DNA of 64,000 nt. Origin: Salinibacterium sp. SWN248. Lineage in GTDB: Bacteria > Actinomycetota > Actinomycetes > Actinomycetales > Microbacteriaceae. Both the position numbers and the translations under genes were made by a program. The notes under the pieces are model-generated. The model did no database searches. It saw nothing but the letters and a program-made list of their open reading frames with translations, and was not told where the DNA came from. The stretch covers positions 868,001 through 932,000 of the forward strand of contig NZ_JADYWW010000001.1 in the NCBI RefSeq assembly GCF_015864575.1, read 5' to 3'. Positions 36,013 to 44,430 of the stretch are shown here, in pieces. Each line of letters begins with the position of its first letter. Within the stretch, counting starts at the first letter, position 1.

Positions 36013-36891
36013 ATGAAACGACTGCCAGTATTGCGAAACGTTGACCGTCTAGAGGAAGCGACCGTGCTCGATCCCGCTGTTGAGAAGACACGGGGCGTCG
36101 TGGATGCAGTTCTTCGCCCGCGGTGGTTGCGAGACCTGTTGCATGGCGTTCCGCTGGGTCACCCCGTGCATCCGCTCGGGGTTCATGTTCCGCTGGGCGC
36201 GTGGATCTCCGCGGGCGTGCTCGACGCCGTACCGGGCACCGAGAAGGCGTCGCGAGCACTCGTCGGAGTTGGTGTGCTGGGAGCGAGCGGAACGGCCGTC
36301 GCCGGCTTCGCGGATTGGTCGAAGCTCGACGAGAAGCAGCAGCGCGTCGGCATCGTGCATGCCGCGGTCAACATTGTGGCGACAGGATTTTTCGCGGCAT
36401 CCTTCGTGCAGCGCTCGCGCGGAAAGCACACGAGTGGCAAGGTGCTGAGCTACGCGGGGCTGGCCATCGCGTCGGGCGGCGGCTATCTCGGTGGCCACCT
36501 GACCTACCGCCAAGCAGCGGGCGTCAGTCATGCTCCCGACGTCGAGGCGACCTTCCCCAGCGGGTGGCAGCAGCTAGCGCCGCTCACTGAGCTTGCGGAT
36601 GGCTCACTCGAGAAGCGCGTTGTCGCTGATACCGAGGTGGTGGTCTTCCGTCGCGGAAACCGCGTCTCTGTTCTCTCGAACACGTGCAGCCACCTCGAGG
36701 CTGAACTCCATGACGGGTACGTCGTCGGCGATGACTCCACCCCGGGCGGGGCGTGTGTGGAATGCCCCTGGCATCAGAGTGCGTTCTCGCTCGACACGGG
36801 TGAAGTCATCCACGGGCCAGCGACAAGTCCGCAGCCGCGCTTTGAGAGCCGCGTCGTGGATGGCACGGTAGAGATTCGGTTGCCGCTCTAG
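36013..36891 (+). CDS. DUF2231 membrane domain fused to Rieske [2Fe-2S] protein
   Basis: A 292-residue fusion. Residues about 40-165 form a DUF2231-like four-helix membrane domain (GHPVHPLGVHVPLGAWI, then GFADWSKL). Residues about 185-290 form a Rieske domain: the cluster ligands are in TCSHLEAE (CxH) and CPWHQSAF (CxxH). The DLDTGEV-like SLDTGEVIHGPAT and a PLPRFE-like QPRFES end are typical of small ferredoxin-like Rieske proteins. A membrane-tethered electron carrier is inferred. ATG 36013 is chosen over the frame opening at 35935, which overlaps the PPOX gene. Redox partner not identified. Confidence 0.85.
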   Translation: MKRLPVLRNVDRLEEATVLDPAVEKTRGVVDAVLRPRWLRDLLHGVPLGHPVHPLGVHVPLGAWISAGVLDAVPGTEKASRALVGVGVLGASGTAVAGFADWSKLDEKQQRVGIVHAAVNIVATGFFAASFVQRSRGKHTSGKVLSYAGLAIASGGGYLGGHLTYRQAAGVSHAPDVEATFPSGWQQLAPLTELADGSLEKRVVADTEVVVFRRGNRVSVLSNTCSHLEAELHDGYVVGDDSTPGGACVECPWHQSAFSLDTGEVIHGPATSPQPRFESRVVDGTVEIRLPL

Positions 36892-37400
36892 TCGAATCGC
36901 AACCCATCGGGGCGCGATCCGCGCAGGGCGAGCACGAGCACGATAAGGGCGCCGAGCGGGACGAGTGCGAGAAACGACCACCCTCCCGAGAGGTTCGAGT
37001 CGTGGAGGCGCCGCACGGCAATGGCGATGCCGGGAATTGCGGTGAGCAACACCCAGCCTCCCGCGATGAAGGAGAGAAACACGAGTGCGGGAGAAGTAGC
37101 CGTGGTGGCACCGCTCCAGCTTGCGATGCTGAGAGTCGGATAGACCAGCGAGCCGAACGGGCCCACGGTGAGTTCAGTCACCATGGGGCGGCCGGCAATC
37201 AGGAGCGGCGCGACGACCTCCAACGCGGTGACCACGGCGATGTTCACGAGCATCCACCACCAGTATTCGCTGCGACTGGCGCGCCCGCGCATCCGGAACG
37301 AATGATCGAAGAACCGACGCATTGCGACTCGCATCGACGCCCCGAGGAGTGGTGCGCTCGCCGGCTCCATCGTGGGTGCTGCCGTGGCAGTGAAGGTCAT
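36888..37400 (-). CDS. DUF805 membrane protein
   Basis: A 170-residue protein with a FRMRGRASRSEYWWW start characteristic of DUF805 (YhaH-type) and four hydrophobic helices. RRLHDSNLSGGW is the conserved signature before the last helix. The function of the family is unknown. ATG 37400 is used; GTG 37406 is two codons longer. It ends 4 bases into the convergent Rieske gene and follows the potassium channel gene by 37 bases, so the two leftward genes may be cotranscribed. Confidence 0.85.
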   Translation of the reverse strand: MTFTATAAPTMEPASAPLLGASMRVAMRRFFDHSFRMRGRASRSEYWWWMLVNIAVVTALEVVAPLLIAGRPMVTELTVGPFGSLVYPTLSIASWSGATTATSPALVFLSFIAGGWVLLTAIPGIAIAVRRLHDSNLSGGWSFLALVPLGALIVLVLALRGSRPDGLRFD

Positions 37401-37437
37401 GCCCACAGCTTAGGTGAGACAATTTCGTTTCGTAAGT

Positions 37438-38217
37438 CTAGGACGAGGGTTTTTTCTCGGAGGAGCCGGGCAAGGTGGGGGCTGGGTTTCCCGAGGTTGC
37501 TGCCATTTGCGTCGCATGCTCGAGGAGCACGTGCTTAAGCTCAGCCACCTGCTTCGTGAGATCCGTGACTTCGCGACGCGTCGCGACATGCGAGAGCTCG
37601 TCTTGAGCCGCAACTCGTTCCACGATCCAGGAGGCGAGCGTTGCGGTAACAACACCAAGGAGGGCGATTCCGGCCATCATCACGCCAGCGGCAATCACTC
37701 GACCGAGCGTCGTAGCGGGATAGATGTCGCCGTAGCCGACGGTCGTGATCGTGACGAAGGCCCACCAAATACCATCGCCGAGATTGGTGATTTGAGTGCT
37801 GTCGGCGTTGCGTTCGGTATCCAAAATGGCGAGCCCGGCGACGAATACAAGCAAGAGCGATGACCCGACGGCGTAGGTGAGCACACCGCCGCGCACGGCG
37901 GTTCCCGCCCGTCGTTGCAGCACGTTCAGCAGAGTGACCAAACGCAGGAGGCGCAGCGGGCGCAACATCGGCAGCACGACAACAAACAGGTCGAAGAGGT
38001 GCTTTCTGAACCAGAACCATCGGTGCTCTGCCAAGATCACATTCACGACGTAGTCAGCCACGAATACCACCCACGTGACGGCGATGATGACCTCGGCGAC
38101 GAGCATGGCGGTGCCGTCGAGGTTGGCGATCACTTCCCACGCATACGCGATGAGGAAAATAACGGCGGCAACGGTGAGCGGAATGTCCATGATCTGTTGC
38201 CAGCGCCGTTGCGTCAT
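37438..38217 (-). CDS. voltage-gated-like potassium channel
   Basis: A 259-residue ion transporter with six helices: an S4-like positively charged segment (LRPLRLLRLVTLLNVLQRR), a pore loop with TITTVGYGDIYP as K+ selectivity filter, and a C-terminal coiled-coil (about 210-245; heptad-like EVTDLTKQVAELKHVLLEH) likely for tetramer formation. S4 carries fewer regularly spaced arginines than in strong voltage sensors. ATG 38217 is chosen; the frame opens at 38313. It is divergent from the P-type ATPase. Confidence 0.87.
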   Translation of the reverse strand: MTQRRWQQIMDIPLTVAAVIFLIAYAWEVIANLDGTAMLVAEVIIAVTWVVFVADYVVNVILAEHRWFWFRKHLFDLFVVVLPMLRPLRLLRLVTLLNVLQRRAGTAVRGGVLTYAVGSSLLLVFVAGLAILDTERNADSTQITNLGDGIWWAFVTITTVGYGDIYPATTLGRVIAAGVMMAGIALLGVVTATLASWIVERVAAQDELSHVATRREVTDLTKQVAELKHVLLEHATQMAATSGNPAPTLPGSSEKKPSS

Positions 38218-38320
38218 GGTGTCGAGCCTAGCGAGGCACAAGCGTCGTGCGGTGCAGGAAGCGGCTAAGGGGAGCCTGTGCTGGCTGGCCGGATGTCGCG
38301 AACGAGAGTACAACGAGGGT

Positions 38321-40174
38321 ATGGCTACATCCCCTACAGCGACGCTGCGCTCGGCTGTGCGTCGCTATCCGCTCGTTGCTCTCACGGTCGTGGTCGGCGT
38401 CGTGGGGCTCGCGCTGAACTGGACTCCGGCATCCGCCGTCGTTCCGTGGTTGTTGTCGCTCTATGCGCTGGCGGTTGCCGTGCGCGAGGGCGTGTCGATG
38501 GTGCGCAAGCTGCTGCAGCATCAGTTCGGGCTTGATGTGCTGGCGGTCACCGCGATCGTCGCGACGGTTGTCGTCGGCGAGTACTGGGCGAGCATCGTGA
38601 TTGTGCTGATGCTCACCGGTGGTGAAGCACTCGAAGATTTTGCGGCTGGTCGCGCCAAGCGAGAATTGAACGCGTTGCTCAGCCGTGTGCCTCAAACGGC
38701 CCATCGGCTGACGGCCGCCGGTGACCTGGTCGACGTACCTGCCACTGAAGTGGCAGTCGGGGATCGTCTTGTGGTGCGTCCGTCTGAGATCGTGCCGGTG
38801 GATGCGGTGCTTGTCTCCGCAGCGACCGCCATCGATGAGTCATCCCTCACCGGCGAAAGCATGCCGGTTGAGAAAATCACCGGAGACCTGTTGTTGAGCG
38901 GTTCAGTGAACGGGCCAGAGGCGGTCACGGTACAGGCGAGCGCTCGCGCCGCCGACAGCCAATATCAAAGGATTGTCGAGCTCGTCACGGAAGCGGCCGA
39001 GAGCAAAGCACCGATCGTGCGCCTCGCCGATCGGTACGCGGTGCCGTTTACGCTCGTCTCCATTGGCTTGGCTGCAATCGCGTGGTGGATTTCGGGTGAC
39101 CCCGTGCGGTTCGCCGAAGTGCTCGTGGTGGCGACGCCATGTCCGCTGCTGATTGCGGCCCCGGTAGCGTTTATGGCCGGGATGTCGAGTGCCTCCACCT
39201 ATGGCGTCGTCGTGAAGAACGCCGGCACTCTCGAGGTGCTTGCTCGGGCGAAAACTGTCGTGTTCGACAAAACAGGAACGCTCACGAGCGGTCGTCCCGT
39301 TGTGGTCGACGTTCGTCCGCAGGGCGCGCTAAACCGCGACGAGCTGCTGGCCCTGGTGGCTGCCGCAGAACAGTATTCGTCTCACGTGCTAGCGGCATCC
39401 CTCGTTGATGCAGCGAAGCACGAGTCTCTCGACCTTCCTGAGGTGTCGGATGCCCGCGAAGTGGCGACCCACGGAGTGCAGGCTCGAATCGACGGCCGGC
39501 TCGTGACCGTCGGCAAGCCCGCGTTCGTCGCCGAGCGGGCGCCCGAACTCACTCGTATCGATCTTGCGAGCGGTGAAGCTGCCGTCTACGTCGGCATCGA
39601 CGACCAGTACGCCGGCGCGATCGTGCTGCGCGATGCTGTGCGGCCTGAAGCGGCCCGCACCCTGACAGGACTGCGCGAACTGGGCATCCAGAAAACGTTG
39701 ATGCTCACGGGGGATGTGGAGCAAACGGCGCGCAAGGTCGCCGACGAACTTCACATCAGCGAAGTTCATGCGGAATGCCTGCCCGAAGATAAGGTGCGTC
39801 TCGTGCACGCGACTAGCCCACACCCGGTCGTGATGGTGGGGGACGGCGTAAACGATGCCCCCGTACTGGGAGCCGCTGATGTTGGCATCGCGATGGGCGC
39901 CAAGGGTTCGACGGCGGCGAGCGAGTCGGCTGACGTGGTGATTCTCGTCGACGATCTCTACCGCGTGGTCTCGGCGGTGCAGGTCAGCCAGCGCACGGTG
40001 CAGATTGCGTTGCAAAGCATTTGGATCGGTATCGCCATCAGCATCGGGCTCATGCTTTTTGCGATGACGGGAGCGCTGCCCGCTGTGGTCGGTGCGGCGC
40101 TGCAAGAAGTCGTTGACCTCGTCACAATCCTCAACGCGCTGCGGGCGCTGAGCCTCAAACGTCGGCTGCGCTAG
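38321..40174 (+). CDS. P1B-type metal ATPase, TPCP/QExxD subgroup
   Basis: A 617-residue heavy-metal P-type ATPase without an N-terminal metal-binding domain. The membrane motif is TPCP (272-275, ATPCPLLIA), the phosphorylated Asp316 starts DKTGT, TGES is the actuator loop and GDGVNDAP is present. Near the C-terminus QEVVD (about 595-599) precedes ILNALRAL. TPCP with QExxD defines the little-studied P1B-5 group, linked in rhizobia to Ni/Fe export, so copper or zinc specificity should not be assumed. ATG 38321 is used; the frame is open much further upstream within the divergent channel gene. No metalloregulator lies beside it. Confidence 0.9.
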   Translation: MATSPTATLRSAVRRYPLVALTVVVGVVGLALNWTPASAVVPWLLSLYALAVAVREGVSMVRKLLQHQFGLDVLAVTAIVATVVVGEYWASIVIVLMLTGGEALEDFAAGRAKRELNALLSRVPQTAHRLTAAGDLVDVPATEVAVGDRLVVRPSEIVPVDAVLVSAATAIDESSLTGESMPVEKITGDLLLSGSVNGPEAVTVQASARAADSQYQRIVELVTEAAESKAPIVRLADRYAVPFTLVSIGLAAIAWWISGDPVRFAEVLVVATPCPLLIAAPVAFMAGMSSASTYGVVVKNAGTLEVLARAKTVVFDKTGTLTSGRPVVVDVRPQGALNRDELLALVAAAEQYSSHVLAASLVDAAKHESLDLPEVSDAREVATHGVQARIDGRLVTVGKPAFVAERAPELTRIDLASGEAAVYVGIDDQYAGAIVLRDAVRPEAARTLTGLRELGIQKTLMLTGDVEQTARKVADELHISEVHAECLPEDKVRLVHATSPHPVVMVGDGVNDAPVLGAADVGIAMGAKGSTAASESADVVILVDDLYRVVSAVQVSQRTVQIALQSIWIGIAISIGLMLFAMTGALPAVVGAALQEVVDLVTILNALRALSLKRRLR

Positions 40175-41679
40175 TACCCCGAGAAGTAGTCGGTGTGAAT
40201 GCGGCGGGCTCCGTTAGCGCGCAGCGTCGCCTTGAGGTCGTTGACCAGGGCGGGCGGGCCCGAGAGGTAGGCGCGGCGGTCAGCCAAATCGGGCACGAGC
40301 GCGGAGAGGGCGTCGCCGTTCATCCGTCCCTCGCTGCCAAGCACCCAGCCCTCAGGAAGCGACTCGACCGGCTGCGGCCCGAAGACAATGACGCGCACGC
40401 CGGCTTCGACAAAGAGTCCGCTGAAGGGCAGAGTCTCAGTGCTTGAGGTGGCGTAGATCAGCACAATGTCGCGTTCGTTATCGTGCAGGTGAGAGTGCGC
40501 GATATGGCTGGCGAAGGGCGTGACACCGATGCCGCCGGCGACGAGCAAGAGCGGCTCTGTGGTCTTTCGCGGAAGTACGAAGTCGCCCCAGATGCCAGTG
40601 GCGTTCACATCAGCGCCGCGGGGCAGTGCCAGAAGTGCGGCTTTGAAGCTGCTCGATTTCTCGGGCGCCGTGAACGTAATCGACAGGGTTGCCCCCGCCG
40701 AGGGTGCCGATGAAATCGTGAAGTAGCGACGCGCTCCCCGCAGGTCGGGCGAAGGGTGCGGCAACGTGAGCTCAATGTATTGACCCGCCCGGAACGAGAG
40801 GGTGCGGTGCGGGGCAAAGGTGAGTTCCCACGTGCCGGGAGCTATCTCTTCTGTTTCGGTGAGCGTCATCCGGATGGTGCGGCGCTGGGTGAAGGCGAAG
40901 GCGACCAGGTTGCCGATGAGGAGCGCCAGCAGCGGGTCGCTGTAGAGGCTGCCGATGGAGAACGGGATAGCGACGAGCAGCGCGGCGAGCGCGGCGACGC
41001 TGAGGCGTTGCCATCGTCGTGGCGGCAATGTCAGGGGTTCGCTGAGCATGAAGCCGACGAAGAAGATCAACTGCGACGACGTGAAGGTCACAGCAATCGC
41101 TTCGGCGATATCACCGCCATTGGCGAGCGTGAGAGCGATGCGGATGCTGGCCGCGAGCACCACAAAGGTGAGCCCCAGATCGAGGCGTTGAGTGCGATAC
41201 AGGATGAGGAAGGCGGCGACTACGATCAGCGGCTGTAACCAGGGTGTGCCAATCCACCAGGTGGGGAAGCCGATCGGAATCCAGTAGAAAACGTAGGCGC
41301 CGAGCGCGGCAGGATTGAAGATATGGCGCCCGCGGAATGCGATCAGAAACTTGGATGCCGCCGCCGCTGTTGAGGCAAGCGCAATCGCCAGTAGCCCGTC
41401 GAGTTGCAGGCTCGGTGCCATGATGAAGAACACGAGCAGCCCGGTGATGAGCGACGATTCGAGGTGAGCACGCTGCCGCACGATGCGGGCGCCGAGCCAG
41501 CTCGCGGCGACGCTGAACACGACTGCGATGGGCAGGCTGGCAAGCAGCGCAAAGGGGTCGGGGGAGATGAGGCCGACGAAGGCGAGCACGATCGAGGCCA
41601 CACCGATGACGGCGAGGGAGCCGAGCACGAGGGTGTACATCGGCACGGCACCGAGGGTGCGATCTAGCCAGCGCTTCAT
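40171..41679 (-). CDS. RnfD/NqrB-like membrane domain fused to FAD/NAD oxidoreductase
   Basis: A 502-residue fusion. Residues about 12-250 have eight or so helices resembling the NqrB/RnfD family, with RGRHIFNPAALGAY and FFVGFMLSEPLTLPP as the closest patterns. Residues about 260-350 are an FR-type FAD domain (RAGQYIELTL, ARRYFTISSAP), and 360-500 an NAD-binding domain (LLVAGGIGVTPF, AYLSGPPALV). It should pass electrons from NAD(P)H to the membrane. No clear S/T-GA-S/T FMN attachment motif is seen in its membrane part. ATG 41679 overlaps the apbE stop as ATGA, tying it to ApbE and the FMN lipoprotein. Confidence 0.86.
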   Translation of the reverse strand: MKRWLDRTLGAVPMYTLVLGSLAVIGVASIVLAFVGLISPDPFALLASLPIAVVFSVAASWLGARIVRQRAHLESSLITGLLVFFIMAPSLQLDGLLAIALASTAAAASKFLIAFRGRHIFNPAALGAYVFYWIPIGFPTWWIGTPWLQPLIVVAAFLILYRTQRLDLGLTFVVLAASIRIALTLANGGDIAEAIAVTFTSSQLIFFVGFMLSEPLTLPPRRWQRLSVAALAALLVAIPFSIGSLYSDPLLALLIGNLVAFAFTQRRTIRMTLTETEEIAPGTWELTFAPHRTLSFRAGQYIELTLPHPSPDLRGARRYFTISSAPSAGATLSITFTAPEKSSSFKAALLALPRGADVNATGIWGDFVLPRKTTEPLLLVAGGIGVTPFASHIAHSHLHDNERDIVLIYATSSTETLPFSGLFVEAGVRVIVFGPQPVESLPEGWVLGSEGRMNGDALSALVPDLADRRAYLSGPPALVNDLKATLRANGARRIHTDYFSGY

Positions 41680-42536
41680 AAAAATAGTTCTCCCGTGAAG
41701 TTGGGCGAGTGCTCCACTCGACCGGTGGACAGCATCCGCACCCACTGAAAATCGAACTCTTCGGCGAGCTTTGCGGGGTCGGCAAAAAACAGTGCGGTGG
41801 CGAGGCCGTCGGCTTCGAGCGCGGTCGCGGCGATCGCCCAGGTGGCGATGATGCGGTCGGTGGGAAGGCCCGTGCGGGCATCCAGAATGTGGTGCAGCCC
41901 AGCCCACGCGCGTCGGTTCGGTGCTGAGGCGCAAATCGCCTGATTGCTCACGGTCACGATTCCGATGGCTTTGCTGGTGTCGAGTGGATGCTCGAGCGCG
42001 ACCCGCAGTTCACCAGCGCCCCGGTGCAGCATGTCTCCGCTCGCGTCCACCGTTGCCGCGGTGACTCCGTGCTCGGCGAGCACCTCCGCCACGAGATCGA
42101 CGAGGTAGCCCTTTCCGGCGGCGCCGACATCGAGCATGGCGGGCGTGAGGGCGGTGAGGGTGCTGCCGTTCCAACTGATGGCTTCGTGCCAGTCGGGGAC
42201 GCGCGTGCGGGTCGCGGTGGGCTGCAACGAGTAGGTGCGGTCATAGCCGAGCTCTTCCAGAGCGCGGCCCACGAGCGGACTCATGGCGCCGGCGGTGGCA
42301 TCGTAGAGACGACGGTAGAGCTCGAACAGGGCAGGAGCATCCGCCGGAAAAAGATAGCTGCCGGGCGTTCGTGCAATGCGACTGACGAGCGAGTCGTCAC
42401 GAAATCGCGAGTAAGTGCTATCGAATTGCTCGATGCGCTGCGCTACGGCCGCGAGAATGGCGGCACCCAGTGGCTGTGCCGTATCAATCTGCCAGGGCGC
42501 ACCAATGGCATCGAACTGTTTACTGGGCGAGGGCAT
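41676..42536 (-). CDS. apbE: FAD:protein FMN transferase
   Basis: A 286-residue ApbE-family enzyme that links FMN from FAD covalently to Ser/Thr of partner proteins. Motifs: FDSTYSRFRDDS at the start, LDVGAAGKGYLVDL for FAD binding, DASGDM, and HHILDARTGLPTD near the metal site; an Asp and Thr follow in the ATALEADGLATALF-type end. No lipoprotein signal is present, so cytoplasmic or Tat-independent placement is unclear. The ATG at 42536 lies 17 bases inside the upstream FMN-binding lipoprotein gene, and its own end overlaps the oxidoreductase gene. The lipoprotein is its likely target. Confidence 0.9.
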   Translation of the reverse strand: MPSPSKQFDAIGAPWQIDTAQPLGAAILAAVAQRIEQFDSTYSRFRDDSLVSRIARTPGSYLFPADAPALFELYRRLYDATAGAMSPLVGRALEELGYDRTYSLQPTATRTRVPDWHEAISWNGSTLTALTPAMLDVGAAGKGYLVDLVAEVLAEHGVTAATVDASGDMLHRGAGELRVALEHPLDTSKAIGIVTVSNQAICASAPNRRAWAGLHHILDARTGLPTDRIIATWAIAATALEADGLATALFFADPAKLAEEFDFQWVRMLSTGRVEHSPNFTGELFL

Positions 42537-42969
42537 CCGCCTTGATGGCGTCGACGGCGTTGTTGAAACCGCCGCTCGTGAGGGAGGAGCCCGCTACTTT
42601 GTCGACGGAAAGTTCGTCGATGTTCTTGCCCACAACTTCGGCGGCGATTCCGTCAATGAACTCGCCTTGAAACTGCTTCGAGTTGGGGTTGTCTCCATTG
42701 CCGACAACGGTGACGTCGGTAATGACGTTACTTTCGAGAGTGAGCGTCACGTCGACGTTTTCTTGGCCGTCGGGGGAGGTGTATTCGCCCGACTCCGTGT
42801 AGGTGCCGTCGGTGTACTCAACACCGGTCGCGGTAGCATCGGGGACAGTCGTTTCAGCCGAACCGACATCCGCAGTGGTTGCCGTGCTTGAGCAGGCGGA
42901 GAGTGCACCCACGAGGGTGACACCGGCAAAGAGGGCAACGGCGGTCTTGTTGTCGGTGAGGTTGCGCAT
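42520..42969 (-). CDS. FMN-binding-domain lipoprotein
   Basis: A 149-residue exported lipoprotein with lipobox LSAC (Cys26), a Thr/Ala/Asp-rich linker and an FMN_bind domain (about 60-149; DGTYTESGEYTSPDG and VDVTLTLESNVITDVTVVG). The ApbE target site is DKVAGSSLTS, where Ser of GSS stands in the position that usually holds the FMN-bearing Thr in SGAT. It would display FMN on the outer face of the membrane as an electron acceptor. ATG 42969 with GGGAG upstream is chosen; it is first of three overlapping genes. Confidence 0.88.
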   Translation of the reverse strand: MRNLTDNKTAVALFAGVTLVGALSACSSTATTADVGSAETTVPDATATGVEYTDGTYTESGEYTSPDGQENVDVTLTLESNVITDVTVVGNGDNPNSKQFQGEFIDGIAAEVVGKNIDELSVDKVAGSSLTSGGFNNAVDAIKADALAQ

Positions 42970-43061
42970 GGGGCTCCCGGAGGTAGGCGAGTGTTCAGTA
43001 TGCCCGAGCAACCCTGACGGGAAGCTGGAACTTCGGCATCGCTCACGACGGTTGGTTGCCG

Positions 43062-43535
43062 TCAGCCGTCGAGTTGTGTTCCCTCGTCATTACCGAGCGG
43101 ATTGTGAGCATTCGGCACGCTTGTAGGCGGTGCACTGCTCTCTCCATTGTCGTCGCTCGGCGTTGCGTCATCCGAATCGTCGAATTCTGGAGCGGCATCG
43201 ATGGCCTGCTCGAGTTCATCGACGAGGAGCGATTGGGGCGCGATGATTCCTCCCCGGTACCCGGCGCGAGCAATCATGTGTGCCGACACCGGAGCGGTGA
43301 TCATTTGGAAGATGAGCAAGAAGATCAGCAGGAGAATCGTGGAGAGTTGACGTTCTTGCAGGGCGATGGCCAGGAGCACGAACGCTAAGCCCAGAATTTG
43401 GGGCTTGGTCGTCGCGTGCAGGCGTGCAATGGCATCCGGAAAACGGAGAAGGCCAACGCCGGCGGCGACGGAAAGGAAGCCGCCGAGCAAGAGAAATAGG
43501 CCGGTAAGGATGTCGAGGATTGAGTCGAGAATCAT
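43062..43535 (-). CDS. mnhG: Mrp cation/proton antiporter subunit G
   Basis: A 157-residue subunit. The three-helix core (about 1-95) contains GVGLLRFPDAIARLHATTKPQILG, a clear MnhG/MrpG signature. The last 50 residues form an unusual acidic, low-complexity cytoplasmic tail (DDSDDATPSDDNGES). ATG 43535 is used because it overlaps the mnhF stop as ATGA; the frame opens at 43664. It is the last gene of the six-gene operon. Confidence 0.9.
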   Translation of the reverse strand: MILDSILDILTGLFLLLGGFLSVAAGVGLLRFPDAIARLHATTKPQILGLAFVLLAIALQERQLSTILLLIFLLIFQMITAPVSAHMIARAGYRGGIIAPQSLLVDELEQAIDAAPEFDDSDDATPSDDNGESSAPPTSVPNAHNPLGNDEGTQLDG

Positions 43536-43798
43536 GAGTTGGTTCTCCTCGACACATAGCGCGCCACCACGACGGAACCGAGGAATGCGGTGCTCGCGAG
43601 CACGAGCATTGCGGGCAGGCTTCGCGTATGGCCGTTGTAGACCATCTCCGCTCCTAGCGCGCAAATGATTGTCGTGAGCAGCATGTCTGAGGCGATCATG
43701 CGGTCAAGGATGGAGGGGCCGCGGATGATGCGGTAGAGCGCCAGTAGGCCGGCCACGAGCAGCATCACACCGACGGCAATAAATACCCATTCGCTCAT
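43532..43798 (-). CDS. mnhF: Mrp cation/proton antiporter subunit F
   Basis: An 88-residue three-helix protein with RIIRGPSILDRMIASDMLL, the MnhF/MrpF hallmark, and an ASTAFLGSVVVARY end. Subunit F is needed for assembly and Na+ (or other cation) export. It is linked by ATGA overlaps on both sides. Confidence 0.92.
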   Translation of the reverse strand: MSEWVFIAVGVMLLVAGLLALYRIIRGPSILDRMIASDMLLTTIICALGAEMVYNGHTRSLPAMLVLASTAFLGSVVVARYVSRRTNS

Positions 43799-44430
43799 CG
43801 GGTGGCCTCCGCTTCGTGAATCCGAGCAAGATCATCTTTCGATCCGATGGCGCGGACGATGCGCGCTTCGACAACGAGAACTTTGGTGCGCATCGCCTCG
43901 ACGTCGGCGGCCGTTGTCGTATCGAAGGAGTGGAAATACAGGATGGCGCGTTCCCGATCGGCTTCAACGACGATGGATCCCGGAATTAGCGACATCGCAA
44001 TCGCGTCGAGCGTCATGACGAAGTCGGAACGGGTGCACAGCTGAACTGCAATGACCGAGGACGTGGGAATCGGCCGCGGGTTCAGAGCCTGGAACGCCAC
44101 CGTAAACGACGCTACGGTGACGTCGGCGATGAAGTGGGCGATAAAGACGAGCGAGTACCAGAGGTTCAGCCGCCCCGAAATATCGGCGGGGGGCAAATAC
44201 AGCACTCGGGTCACGGCGATCGCCACGAGGAATCCGGTCAGGATGTTTAGCCACGAGAATTGGCCCCAGAGCACGCCCCAGAGCACCACGAGCCCGAGCA
44301 GCAATGGCAACTGCTGCCAGACCCGGCCGCGAACTTCGGTGCGCGAGACCTTGCGTGCACTCGCTGATTCGGAGGCGGTCGGAGTCGTTGACGCCGTTAC
44401 AGAGGCGGGCTGGTTGTCATGAGGACTCAT
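43795..44430 (-). CDS. mnhE: Mrp cation/proton antiporter subunit E
   Basis: A 211-residue subunit. A 35-residue Ser/Thr/Ala-rich N-terminal extension precedes the usual MnhE body, with two to three helices (LPLLLGLVVLWGVLW, LNILTGFLVAIAVTRVLYLP) and a soluble C-terminal half with MTLDAIAMSLIPGSIVVE. The extension makes it longer than typical 160-residue MnhE. ATGA overlaps join it to mnhD and mnhF. Confidence 0.9.
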   Translation of the reverse strand: MSPHDNQPASVTASTTPTASESASARKVSRTEVRGRVWQQLPLLLGLVVLWGVLWGQFSWLNILTGFLVAIAVTRVLYLPPADISGRLNLWYSLVFIAHFIADVTVASFTVAFQALNPRPIPTSSVIAVQLCTRSDFVMTLDAIAMSLIPGSIVVEADRERAILYFHSFDTTTAADVEAMRTKVLVVEARIVRAIGSKDDLARIHEAEATR

